From contig NZ_CP077683.1 in assembly GCF_019063845.1 (NCBI RefSeq), forward strand, positions 3,774,501-3,838,500: DNA of 64,000 nt, written 5' to 3'. Each line of letters begins with the position of its first letter. Position 1 is the first letter of the stretch. This DNA comes from Geomonas subterranea. GTDB lineage: Bacteria; Desulfobacterota; Desulfuromonadia; Geobacterales; Geobacteraceae. This document shows positions 52,237-64,000 of this stretch, piece by piece. The notes beneath the pieces were generated by a model. It had not been told where the DNA came from. It saw nothing but the letters and a program-made list of their open reading frames with translations, and searched no databases. The position numbers and the translations under genes are program-made.

Positions 52237-53202
52237 TCACTCCTCCGGCTCTTCCGGCTGTGCGGGAAGCAGGATGGTGAACACGCTCCCCGCCCCCGGC
52301 TCGCTTTCGGCCCAGATGTAGCCGCCGTGCGCATCCACTGCCTTCCTGCAGAAGGCAAGCCCCAGCCCGGTGCCGCGGGTCTTCCCCTGGCGGCGGTTCC
52401 TGGCCTGGACGAAGCGGTCGAAGATGGATCCCAGGGCTTCCTCCGGAATGCCGACCCCGCTGTCGCGCACCCTGATCCTGACGAATTCCCCTTCCGCAGG
52501 GAGCTGCTGTGGCGCGTAATTCTGCTCCGGGACCTTTCCCGTCACCGTGCCGGGGTCCTGCACCAGGTCGGCCGAAACCTCGATCTCGCCCCCTTCCGGG
52601 GTGAACTTCACCGCGTTGGAGAGGAGGTTCCCCAGGATGCGGTTGAAGGAGGAACGGTCCGCGGATACCGGGGGGAGCCCGGAGGGGAGGGTGGTGAAGA
52701 GCCGGATGTCGCCGCGCTGCGCCAGGGTCTGGAACTTGGTGACGCTGCGGTTGACCAGGGAGGCCGCATCCTCGTCCCGGAAGCTGAGCTTCATCTTGCC
52801 CGCCTCGAACTTGTGGATGCCGAGCAGGGTGTCGATCATCTCCACCATCTCCTCGCAGCTCTCGATGGCGGCGTTGAGGTACTCGCGCTGATCCTCCGTG
52901 ACCGGGCCGAGCTTGGCCTCACGCACGAGGTCAATGGAGCCGACCACCGCTGTGATCGGGGACTTCAGGTCGTGCGACAGCATGCTGACGAAGTCCTCCT
53001 TCTCCTGCTCCAGTTCCTTGAGCTTGGAGATGTCCCGTATGATCTCGACGCTCCCCACCAGCTCTCCCGCCGCGTTTTTCAGCGGCGCCGCGGAGGAAAG
53101 CACCGGCACCAGCTGTGCGCCGATCTGGAGCTGGTAGGCGACGTCCAGGCATGGCTCGCCGGTGCGCAACACGGTCCGGGCCGGAAGTTCCCCCCCCGGC
53201 AC
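52237..53202 (-). CDS. Response regulator-kinase fusion, 3' part (PAS end, HisKA, HATPase) after a frameshift
   Basis: 321-aa open part. It starts inside a PAS domain (PLKNAAGELVGSVEIIRDIS), then HisKA with phospho-His in FVSMLSHDLKSPITAVVG, and HATPase (ILGNLLSNAVKFTPEGG, DSGVGIPEE, GTGLGLAFCRKAV). The upstream half lies in another frame at 53079-53768. The two join if the G-run complementary to 53190-53197 has nine rather than eight G. Confidence 0.8.
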   Translation of the reverse strand: MPGGELPARTVLRTGEPCLDVAYQLQIGAQLVPVLSSAAPLKNAAGELVGSVEIIRDISKLKELEQEKEDFVSMLSHDLKSPITAVVGSIDLVREAKLGPVTEDQREYLNAAIESCEEMVEMIDTLLGIHKFEAGKMKLSFRDEDAASLVNRSVTKFQTLAQRGDIRLFTTLPSGLPPVSADRSSFNRILGNLLSNAVKFTPEGGEIEVSADLVQDPGTVTGKVPEQNYAPQQLPAEGEFVRIRVRDSGVGIPEEALGSIFDRFVQARNRRQGKTRGTGLGLAFCRKAVDAHGGYIWAESEPGAGSVFTILLPAQPEEPEE

Positions 53203-53768
53203 CTCCCCTTGAGCACCTCTTCCAGACCCTTCCCCTTGATCTCCCCCTCGCCGGAGAGGACGCTCTCCGCCTGGCGGCTCGCCGTGATGATGGTACCCTG
53301 CAGGTCTACCGCCAGCAGGAGGTCCGCCATCCCCTGGAGTACCGCCGCCATCTTGAGGCGCTCTTCGTCCAACTGCCTCTGCAGCCTGGCGTTCTCCTTC
53401 CGGGTCCGGTCGATGCCGATGGCGCGCTCCACCTTCTGCAGCATGTCCTCCGCGGCGAAGGGCTTCGAGATGTAGTCGAGCGCCCCCTTCTTCATCGCGT
53501 CCACCGCGATGTCCTCGCTGCCGTGTGCGGTCATCATCACCACCGGAGTCTGTTCCCCGCGGATCCGGCTCAGCACCTCCAGGCCGTCCATGCGGGGCAT
53601 CTTGATGTCCAGCATGATCAGCGCGAAATGTTCGCGCTCGACCGCCTCCAGCGCCTCCACCCCGTCGCGGGCCCGCTCGGTCTCGAACCCGGCGTCTTCC
53701 AGTTGCAGCTTGAGGATGAGGGCTATGTCCGCCTCGTCATCGACTATGAGAATCTTATCCTTTGGCAT
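53079..53768 (-). CDS. Response regulator-kinase fusion, 5' part (receiver, PAS start), frameshifted
   Basis: 229-aa frame with an N-terminal receiver (ILIVDDEADIALILK, phospho-Asp in LIMLDIKMPRMDG, Lys in YISKPF), a coiled-coil linker and a PAS start (DLLLAVDLQGTIITASRQ). Residues after about 190 are out of frame (Arg/Pro/Ser-rich). ATG 53768 overlaps the stop of the membrane kinase upstream by 14 nt, so this is probably its operon partner. Confidence 0.8.
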   Translation of the reverse strand: MPKDKILIVDDEADIALILKLQLEDAGFETERARDGVEALEAVEREHFALIMLDIKMPRMDGLEVLSRIRGEQTPVVMMTAHGSEDIAVDAMKKGALDYISKPFAAEDMLQKVERAIGIDRTRKENARLQRQLDEERLKMAAVLQGMADLLLAVDLQGTIITASRQAESVLSGEGEIKGKGLEEVLKGRCRGGNFRPGPCCAPASHAWTSPTSSRSAHSWCRCFPPRRR

Positions 53769-56025
53769 CGGTCTCCCCTATGATTGGCACGGTAAAGCTG
53801 AAGGTGTTGCCGCGCTCCTGGGCGGCGGTGTAGAAGATCCGGCCGTGATGGCGCTCGACGATCTCCTTGCAGATGGCGAGCCCCAGCCCGGTCCCTCCCA
53901 CCTTGCCGCGTTCCTGGCATTCTATCTGCTGGAATTTCTTGAACAGCTTGTCGCGGTCCGACCACTGGATCACGCGCCCCTTGTCGGCCACCGACACCAC
54001 CACGTAGTTTCCTTCCTGCTCCGCGCTCACCATGACCACCTTCCCCTCGGGCGAGAATTTCACCGCGTTGGAAAGGAGGTTGGTGATCACCTGGATCAGG
54101 CGGTCGCTGTCGCCGTACACCATGGGGAGGTGCTCCCCGACCGTGTTGACGATGGTGATGTCGCGCCCCATGGCGTAGGACTTTATCTCCTCGACCGCGT
54201 AGACGGTGAGCTCGCCGATGGAGACGGGCTTGAACTTGAACACCATCCCGCCCGATTCTATCCCGGAGATGTCCAGTATCTCGCTGATCAGCCGGATCAG
54301 GCGCTGCGTGTTGCGGAAGCAGACGGTAAGGAGCTGCCTCTCGGTGTCGGTCAGCCACTTGCTCCGGGTCAACAAAAGCTGCAGCGATCCCTTGATGGAG
54401 GTGAGCGGCGTCTTGAGCTCGTGCGAAACGGTCGAGATGAATTCGGTCTTCATCCGGTCCACCTGCTGCTCGACGGTGACGTCTCGGATGGATATAACGA
54501 TGCCGGCGAAGTTGCCGACCTCGTCGGAGAGCGAGGAAAGGTAGACGTGGAGCCTCTTTCCCTTGACCGTCAGCTCCTCCTTGGTCCCCCCCCCGCGCTC
54601 CGGCTGCGCCAGTTCCTTGATCCGCTCGAGCAGCGGTGTGAACCCCACCAGTTCGCACACCTGCTCGATGGGCTGCCCGACCACGCGGTGCGGCACCATC
54701 CCGAAGAGCTGCTGCGCCGCCGGGTTGAAAAGCACCACCCGGTTGTCCAGGTCGGTCACCAGCACCGCCTCGGCGAGGCTGGTCAGCACGGCCTCCAGCC
54801 TCCCCATCTCCATGACCAGGGCCGAGGTCCGCTCGTCCACCATCCGTTCCAGCTGCTCGTTCAGCTCCTGGAGGTCGTTGGTCTTCCTGTTGATGATCGA
54901 GTCCCGCTCCTTGAGCGCCTGCACCATCTTGTTGAAGGACGAGGCCAGCATCCCCACCTCGTCCTTCTGGTGCCCCTCGACCCTCTGGTCCAGGTCCCCC
55001 TGTTCTATCTTGCTGGCGCTCGCGGCCAGTTGCCGCAGCGGCCGGGTCAGGTGGCGGGAGGCAAGGAAGGCCAGGCCGAAGGAACAGAGGATGCCGATGA
55101 ATGCGGAGGCGAGGATGTTGCCCAGGTTTTCCCGCTTGGTTCCCCTGAACCGTTCCATGGCCACGGCGACCGAAATGGAGCCGACGAACTCGCCGCGACT
55201 GTTCAGGATGGGGTCGATGACGGTCTCGTAGTTTCTCGATCCGATGCGGGTCTCGCCGCGGTAGACCTCGCCCCGCTCCAGCACGTCGATGACCTTCGGG
55301 GAGAGGGTGGAGGCGTCTCGCAGGGTGGCCGGCAGACTGCTGGCGATACGCAGGTCCCGCTGGGTGATGCTCACCTCGACGTCGTTGCCTGATACCTCCT
55401 GAAGGTCGGTGGGGAGGGTCGCTTGGTTGTTAAGGATTTCGGCGGCGACGAAGCAGCCCAAGACGCTGCCGCCTTGGCCGAGCACCGGGACCACCACTGT
55501 GTTTACCATCGCCTCCGCGTTGCTTTCCTGCTCGCAATAGCGTTTGGCCCCTGCCTGACACAGCGTTGCAGCCGGCAGTATCTCTGTCGAGCTCACCACA
55601 CCTTTTCCCGCCATTGCCTGATCCAGTATCCCGGGCAGGTACAACTCCTCGTCGTACGAAGTGGTGTCGATTCCCGCTAAGATCCTCTTTTTGCCATCCA
55701 GCATCAGCAAAATATCCAGGGACGGAAGCACCCTGTGCACTTGTTTCAACCGATCGTTCAGCCATTTGCGATCACCCGACGCAACATGTCCCTGCACCAC
55801 CGGCGCGGTGGCGGGCTGCAGCAGCGAATAATTGATGACATTGGCGCGGTCGCGGTACTGGCTGCGGGCGTAGGTGAGGTTGGTTTCCAGGTTACGGTCG
55901 ACCTCTGTGCGCAGGGACGCGCTCATGGTCTTCATGGTCGAATAGATGAGGGTGGAATAGGAGATGAGGAGGATGGCGAGAATGGACAGGAGCAGTTTGG
56001 TTCTTATGCCAAAGCGTAGTTGCAT
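53755..56025 (-). CDS. Membrane sensor histidine kinase (dCACHE-HAMP-PAS)
   Basis: 756-aa kinase: membrane helix ~9-30, long periplasmic dCACHE-like domain (~31-305), helix ~308-328, HAMP (RPLRQLAASASKIEQGDLD), PAS (~415-530; VLVTDLDNRVVLFNPAAQ), HisKA with phospho-His in ISTVSHELKTPLTSIKGS, and HATPase (VITNLLSNAVKFSPEG, GTGLGLAICKEIV). The ATP-lid motif usually D-x-G-x-G reads ADKGRVI, a departure from the canonical box. The response regulator encoded downstream, overlapping, is the likely partner. Confidence 0.88.
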   Translation of the reverse strand: MQLRFGIRTKLLLSILAILLISYSTLIYSTMKTMSASLRTEVDRNLETNLTYARSQYRDRANVINYSLLQPATAPVVQGHVASGDRKWLNDRLKQVHRVLPSLDILLMLDGKKRILAGIDTTSYDEELYLPGILDQAMAGKGVVSSTEILPAATLCQAGAKRYCEQESNAEAMVNTVVVPVLGQGGSVLGCFVAAEILNNQATLPTDLQEVSGNDVEVSITQRDLRIASSLPATLRDASTLSPKVIDVLERGEVYRGETRIGSRNYETVIDPILNSRGEFVGSISVAVAMERFRGTKRENLGNILASAFIGILCSFGLAFLASRHLTRPLRQLAASASKIEQGDLDQRVEGHQKDEVGMLASSFNKMVQALKERDSIINRKTNDLQELNEQLERMVDERTSALVMEMGRLEAVLTSLAEAVLVTDLDNRVVLFNPAAQQLFGMVPHRVVGQPIEQVCELVGFTPLLERIKELAQPERGGGTKEELTVKGKRLHVYLSSLSDEVGNFAGIVISIRDVTVEQQVDRMKTEFISTVSHELKTPLTSIKGSLQLLLTRSKWLTDTERQLLTVCFRNTQRLIRLISEILDISGIESGGMVFKFKPVSIGELTVYAVEEIKSYAMGRDITIVNTVGEHLPMVYGDSDRLIQVITNLLSNAVKFSPEGKVVMVSAEQEGNYVVVSVADKGRVIQWSDRDKLFKKFQQIECQERGKVGGTGLGLAICKEIVERHHGRIFYTAAQERGNTFSFTVPIIGETDAKG

Positions 56026-56050
56026 TACCTATCCTTGAAAACAGAGAAAG

Positions 56051-56114
56051 GGTGAGATTAGGAAAGGCAGCGCTCCCCCTGCACCCGGGATGCACCGTAT
56101 TTCCTAATCTCACC
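56051..56114. repeat. Perfect 15-bp inverted repeat between gpsA and the kinase
   Basis: GGTGAGATTAGGAAA (56051-56065) and TTTCCTAATCTCACC (56100-56114) with a 34-bp loop. It lies just downstream of gpsA and before the kinase start, and may act as a terminator or attenuator, though no T-run follows. Confidence 0.7.
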
Positions 56115-56132
56115 TACATCTCAAAACTGTTG

Positions 56133-57140
56133 CTAAGCTCCTTCGGCCTTGAGGTTCCTGGTCATAAGCTCCAGGACCGCTTCGCGAGCCGGCTTGTTCT
56201 GGTAGAGCATCTGGTACATCTGGTCGATGATGGGCATCTCTACCCCCAGCTTCCTGGCCAGGTTGTAAGCCGACTCCGTGGTCTTTACCCCTTCGGCCAC
56301 CATGCGCATCTCGCCGAGTATCTCGTCGAGGCGCCGCCCCTGCCCGATCTGGATGCCGACGCTGCGGTTCCTGGACAGGTCGCCGGTGCAGGTGAGCACC
56401 AGGTCCCCCATACCGGCGAGCCCCGCGAAGGTGGCGGGCTGGGCCCCCATGGCCAGTCCCAGGCGGGTCATTTCGGCAAGGCCGCGGGTGATGAGCGCCG
56501 CGCGGGTATTGCTCCCGAAGCCGAGGCCGTCGGATATGCCCGCTGCGATGGCGATGACGTTCTTGATGGCGCCCCCCAGCTCGACCCCCACAACATCGGA
56601 GTTCCTATAGACCCGGAAGAAGCTGGTGGTGAAGGCTTCCTGCACCCGGCGCGCGATCGCCTCGGTAGCCGCGGCAGCGGCGACGGCCGTCGGCATCTCC
56701 TGCGCCACTTCCCGTGCGAAGCTCGGGCCGGAGAGGGCGGCGAACCCGGCGTACATCTCAGCGGGAAGGATCTCCTGGTAGATCTCGGAGACGGTGGCGA
56801 GGGTGTCGACCTCTATCCCCTTTGAGGCGGAAACGATGACCGCGTCCTTCGGGATGAAGGCGAGGGAATTGGTGATCACCCGGCGCACCAGCTGGGACGG
56901 CACCACGCAGAGCACCATGGTGCAGCCGCGGTACGCCTCTTCCAGGTCGTTGGTGAAGGCAAGATTGTCCTGCAGCCTGATCCCGGGGAGGAAGATGTTG
57001 TTCTCCCTGGTCTCGCGCATGGTGACTACCAGTTCGGGCTCGTACGCCCAAAGGGTGACCTCGTGCCCTTTCTTGGCGAGCAGGTCGGCCAGCGTGGTGC
57101 CCCAACTGCCGGCACCTATAACGGCAACTTTCTCTAGCAT
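56133..57140 (-). CDS. gpsA: Glycerol-3-phosphate dehydrogenase [NAD(P)+]
   Basis: 335-aa enzyme that reduces dihydroxyacetone phosphate to sn-glycerol 3-phosphate for phospholipid synthesis. N-terminal Rossmann motif VIGAGSWGTTLADLLA, ALSGPSFAREVAQ, the catalytic-lysine region GVELGGAIKNVIAIAAG, and the later GMGDLVLTCTGDLSRN are all GpsA hallmarks. Its place after gyrA and a HEAT-like gene fits Geobacter synteny as I recall it. Confidence 0.95.
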   Translation of the reverse strand: MLEKVAVIGAGSWGTTLADLLAKKGHEVTLWAYEPELVVTMRETRENNIFLPGIRLQDNLAFTNDLEEAYRGCTMVLCVVPSQLVRRVITNSLAFIPKDAVIVSASKGIEVDTLATVSEIYQEILPAEMYAGFAALSGPSFAREVAQEMPTAVAAAAATEAIARRVQEAFTTSFFRVYRNSDVVGVELGGAIKNVIAIAAGISDGLGFGSNTRAALITRGLAEMTRLGLAMGAQPATFAGLAGMGDLVLTCTGDLSRNRSVGIQIGQGRRLDEILGEMRMVAEGVKTTESAYNLARKLGVEMPIIDQMYQMLYQNKPAREAVLELMTRNLKAEGA

Positions 57141-57281
57141 CTATTCAAGCCCTCTTACAGTGTCTCTAGCCCTCATGAGGACTTCATTGTAGCACAAATA
57201 ATTAAGATTCTCCGCAGCTAGTAGCCCTTGCGCCAGCTGCATCCATATCCACTCTCCATCGGGAGTGGGGCAGGGGGGGCG

Positions 57282-58805
57282 CTACAGCTCTTCGACCGCC
57301 CTCAGCGGCGCTTCCTCGCCACGCTCCAGCGATTCACGGGCGATCTCCATACTCTCATGGGCGAAGCGGCGCAGGAACGGGTGGAGATGGTGGGGGAGCG
57401 GGTTGTCAATCAGGCTGTCGGCAAGCCCCACGACACGCGCCGCCTCGAGGTTGTCCCTGCCGCAGCGGCGCATCAGGTCGGCGCAGACCAGCAACCGCTC
57501 ACGGATGAGCTCCAGCTCCGGTGCCAGAAGCTCGGTGCAGAAACGCTCCAGGACCTGGTCGCCCCCCTTGCCGCCGCGGTATTGCTCAGCGAAATCGTAG
57601 ACCCGCTGCTCGGCCATGAACCATCCGGAGAAGAAGGAATCGGCGAAAAGCCTCTGGGCCAGTTCGTCCCCTTCCTGGAAGCTGAGCCGGCGGGAGCGGG
57701 GGAGGTCGGTGAGCTTGTCGGTGAAGCGGGCCGGAGTCATGTCCTCGCCGGCGAAGATGCCGCGCCTCATGTAGAAGTCGGCGGGAAGGTAGCAGAGATC
57801 GCGGCTCCAGTAAAGGGCGTCGCGCACCAGGTCCAGAATGTACGCGGGCGCAACCTCGATCAGGTCGTCCTGCATGCGGAAACCGTCGACCTCGGCGGAG
57901 AAGTTGTCCAGGGTCAGCTCCCCGGCGCCCCAGGCCGCCAGCACCCCGCGTCTCTCGTGCACCTGCATGTACAGGACACTCACCGTGTCCGCCCCCGCCC
58001 AGCGGGCCAGGAGCAGCGAGCGGTATCCGTCCCCGTCTGGCGGGGTCGCGTAGCCGGAATGGAACGGGAGCAGCGTGCGCGGCTGCGGCACCGCGACTCC
58101 AAGGAAGCGGAGCCTGCGCAGTGCCTTCTCCGCGAAGGGAGCAAGCTCCGCGCCGCAGTCAGCCAGGAAGTCCTGCAGCACGCCTGCCGCCCGGGGATCC
58201 CTGATCTTGCCGAGTGCCGCCACCGCGGAGTGCACGATGTCGCGGTCCTCGTGCCAGAGCATCGCCTCCAGCAAACGGGGTGACTGGCTGTCGCCAGACT
58301 GGCACAGTTCACGGATCACGATCTGCTGCACCTCGGCGGGGTAGGAGAGGAAGTCGTCCAGGAAGGTGACCATCCCTTCCTCGCCCAACTGCATGGCGCC
58401 CTGTACCTGCTGCCCGAGGGAAGTGCCGCCGGAGCCCGGCTTCTCCTGCTTGAAGGGAGGGGAGCTGACGTCGATGCCGTAGCCTTCCAGCGCGATCAGG
58501 AGGGCGGCCTTGCCGTCGGCCGCGAGGTCCTGGCGCTTGAGCGCTATCTGGACCAGCTGGTCGAGCCAGTCGCTGGTGTCGAAGAAGTCCAGGATGTAGG
58601 CGTACTTGGTGATCAGTTCGCCCGAGTTCTCACGCCATAGTTCCCGCACCAGCGGTCGCAGCGCGCGTTTACCGGCCTGCTGGAACTTCTGGCCGATCCG
58701 CTCCATCTCGCTGATGGAGATGCCGTCACCCTTCAGCCGCACCAGGAGATCCAGAATGTCGCGACGCTCCTTCAGGGAGTTATCTACCTTCACGCTCTGT
58801 TGCAT
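57282..58805 (-). CDS. HEAT-repeat-like hypothetical protein
   Basis: 507-aa soluble protein, mostly helical. The segment DRDIVHSAVAALGKIRDPRA followed by AGVLQDFL is a typical HEAT/PBS-lyase repeat, and other helical pairs surround it. The C-terminal half is Arg/Leu-rich with no recognised catalytic motif. ATG 58805 (MQQSVKVDNSLKERRD) has GGGTAGG upstream. Located between gyrA and gpsA; likely a scaffold or regulator, function unknown. Confidence 0.75.
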   Translation of the reverse strand: MQQSVKVDNSLKERRDILDLLVRLKGDGISISEMERIGQKFQQAGKRALRPLVRELWRENSGELITKYAYILDFFDTSDWLDQLVQIALKRQDLAADGKAALLIALEGYGIDVSSPPFKQEKPGSGGTSLGQQVQGAMQLGEEGMVTFLDDFLSYPAEVQQIVIRELCQSGDSQSPRLLEAMLWHEDRDIVHSAVAALGKIRDPRAAGVLQDFLADCGAELAPFAEKALRRLRFLGVAVPQPRTLLPFHSGYATPPDGDGYRSLLLARWAGADTVSVLYMQVHERRGVLAAWGAGELTLDNFSAEVDGFRMQDDLIEVAPAYILDLVRDALYWSRDLCYLPADFYMRRGIFAGEDMTPARFTDKLTDLPRSRRLSFQEGDELAQRLFADSFFSGWFMAEQRVYDFAEQYRGGKGGDQVLERFCTELLAPELELIRERLLVCADLMRRCGRDNLEAARVVGLADSLIDNPLPHHLHPFLRRFAHESMEIARESLERGEEAPLRAVEEL

Positions 58806-58904
58806 GGGCCTACCCTTTTTCACTGCATGGCACCCCTCCAAAGGAGGGCAAAGATTGCATGTTCGTCTGACTACGCTGTGCTGCTTTTCGCGGGTGGGGT
58901 TCCG

Positions 58905-59175
58905 GCTCGTGCATCACCCTCACCCCTGCCCCTCTCCCAGAGGGCGAGGGGTTTCTGCCTCGTGCAAACTCACCCTCTCCTTGTGGAAAAGGGATTTCTG
59001 CCTCGTTTACTCACCCTCTCCCGGTAGGTGAAGGGGTTCTGCCTCGTTCAACTCACCTCTCCCCTTTGGGAAGGGAGTTTCTGCCTCGTTCGACTCCCCC
59101 TCTCCCGGTGGGCGAGGGGGTTCCGCCTCGATCAAACTCACCCTCTCCCTCTGGGAGAGGGCCGGGGTGAGGGAG
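58905..59175. repeat. Tandem ~42-bp repeat array of family A palindromes
   Basis: TTCTGCCTCG or a one-base variant recurs at 58953, 58996, 59037, 59079 and 59121 (periods 43, 41, 42, 42). Each is followed by ACTCACCCTCTCCC or similar and a partial GGGAGAGGG inverse. It lies just downstream of gyrA. Confidence 0.88.
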
Positions 59176-59179
59176 GGCT

Positions 59180-61693
<2,514 letters not shown>

Positions 61694-61797
61694 TTAGGAA
61701 ACCCTTTCCGGTCAAAAGGCGGCACTTCCGGGTGAAATCCCCCGAAAAATGCCCTCACAATTGATTTGCAGTAGATATATGCAAAACGCTATCCCCT

Positions 61798-61985
61798 CCC
61801 GAAGGGAGGGGAAATTTTTTTTATTTAAGCATCCCGCGGTCTTAACTGGTTCTAACGCGTCTTATCCAACTCACCCTCGCCCTCTGGGAGAGGGCCGGGG
61901 TGAGGGCGTCGGCAGGAGCGAGACTTATCCTTTGTGGCAACTCCCTCACCCCCATCCCCTCTCCCAAAGGGCGAGGGGGGCGATG
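61798..61985. repeat. Family A and B hairpins between gyrB and gyrA
   Basis: A small hairpin CCCTCCCGAAGGGAGGG (61796-61812), then CCCTCTGGGAGAGGGCCGGG near 61880 and CCCCTCTCCCAAAGGGCGAG near 61957. The remainder of the 61694-61988 gap shows no gene. Confidence 0.7.
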
Positions 61986-61988
61986 GTG

Positions 61989-64000
<2,012 letters not shown>

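Noticed and set aside
58905-59175. CRISPR array of ~42-bp units
   Set aside because: Repeats and spacers are both variants of the family A palindrome; no unique spacers and no cas genes.

Overview
The window is high-GC DNA from a Geobacter-type deltaproteobacterium (Desulfuromonadia, Geobacterales; Geomonas, Citrifermentans or Geobacter sensu lato are the best guesses). The evidence is gene content: a HdrABC-Flx electron-transfer cluster beside NfnAB, a caa3 oxidase, a diheme cytochrome c peroxidase, SelB, many multidomain sensor kinases, and gyrB-gyrA followed by gpsA and kinases, a layout I associate with the origin-proximal region of Geobacter chromosomes. No phage, plasmid, rRNA, tRNA or CRISPR was found.

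Layout. 0.2-2.6 kb: threonine degradation (tdh, kbl). 2.8-4.7 kb: a short PstS-like periplasmic protein, a porin and a small Cys-rich protein. 4.75-5.5 kb: a GC-rich tandem repeat array. 5.5-10.8 kb (minus strand): a caa3 cytochrome c oxidase operon read SCO, coxA, coxC, subunit IV, coxB, ctaB. 11.0-12.9 kb: a small exported peptide and a hemerythrin-tipped chemoreceptor with a FliA-type promoter. 13.2-17.4 kb: hemH, a tiny Cys-pair protein, a MoxR-type ATPase and a large TraB-like protein of unknown function. 17.4-24.0 kb (minus): a DUF559 nuclease gene framed by inverted repeats, selB and a heterodimeric ABC exporter. 24.6-36.1 kb: hdrC-hdrB-hdrA-flxD-flxC-flxB-flxA, an EamA transporter and nfnA-nfnB, i.e. 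two flavin-based electron-bifurcating systems side by side. 36.3-37.4 kb: cytochrome c peroxidase.

37.4-43.1 kb (minus): a periplasmic binding protein, a frameshifted hybrid kinase and a GIY-YIG nuclease in one overlapping run, and a FadL-type porin. 43.3-48.6 kb (minus): corA, hemE, a radical SAM/SPASM enzyme and an ABC-2 transporter pair. 48.7-56.0 kb (minus): four sensor kinases, one frameshifted. 56.1-64.0 kb (minus): gpsA, a HEAT-like protein, gyrA and the 3' part of gyrB, which runs off the window.

How the genes fit together: Hdr-Flx and Nfn would balance NADH, NADPH, ferredoxin and thiol/disulfide pools during anaerobic growth. The oxidase, peroxidase and hemerythrin chemoreceptor suggest handling of oxygen exposure. 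hemH and hemE (and possibly the radical SAM enzyme) supply heme for the many cytochromes expected in such an organism.

Intergenic DNA is unusually full of dispersed palindromic repeats, at least five families, which shape gaps and sometimes supply gene ends. Two kinase genes are broken by what looks like a single missing G in a homopolymer. The best candidates for an undescribed system are the MoxR + TraB-like pair and the inverted-repeat-framed DUF559 gene. The Hdr-Flx/Nfn supercluster is the strongest metabolic feature.
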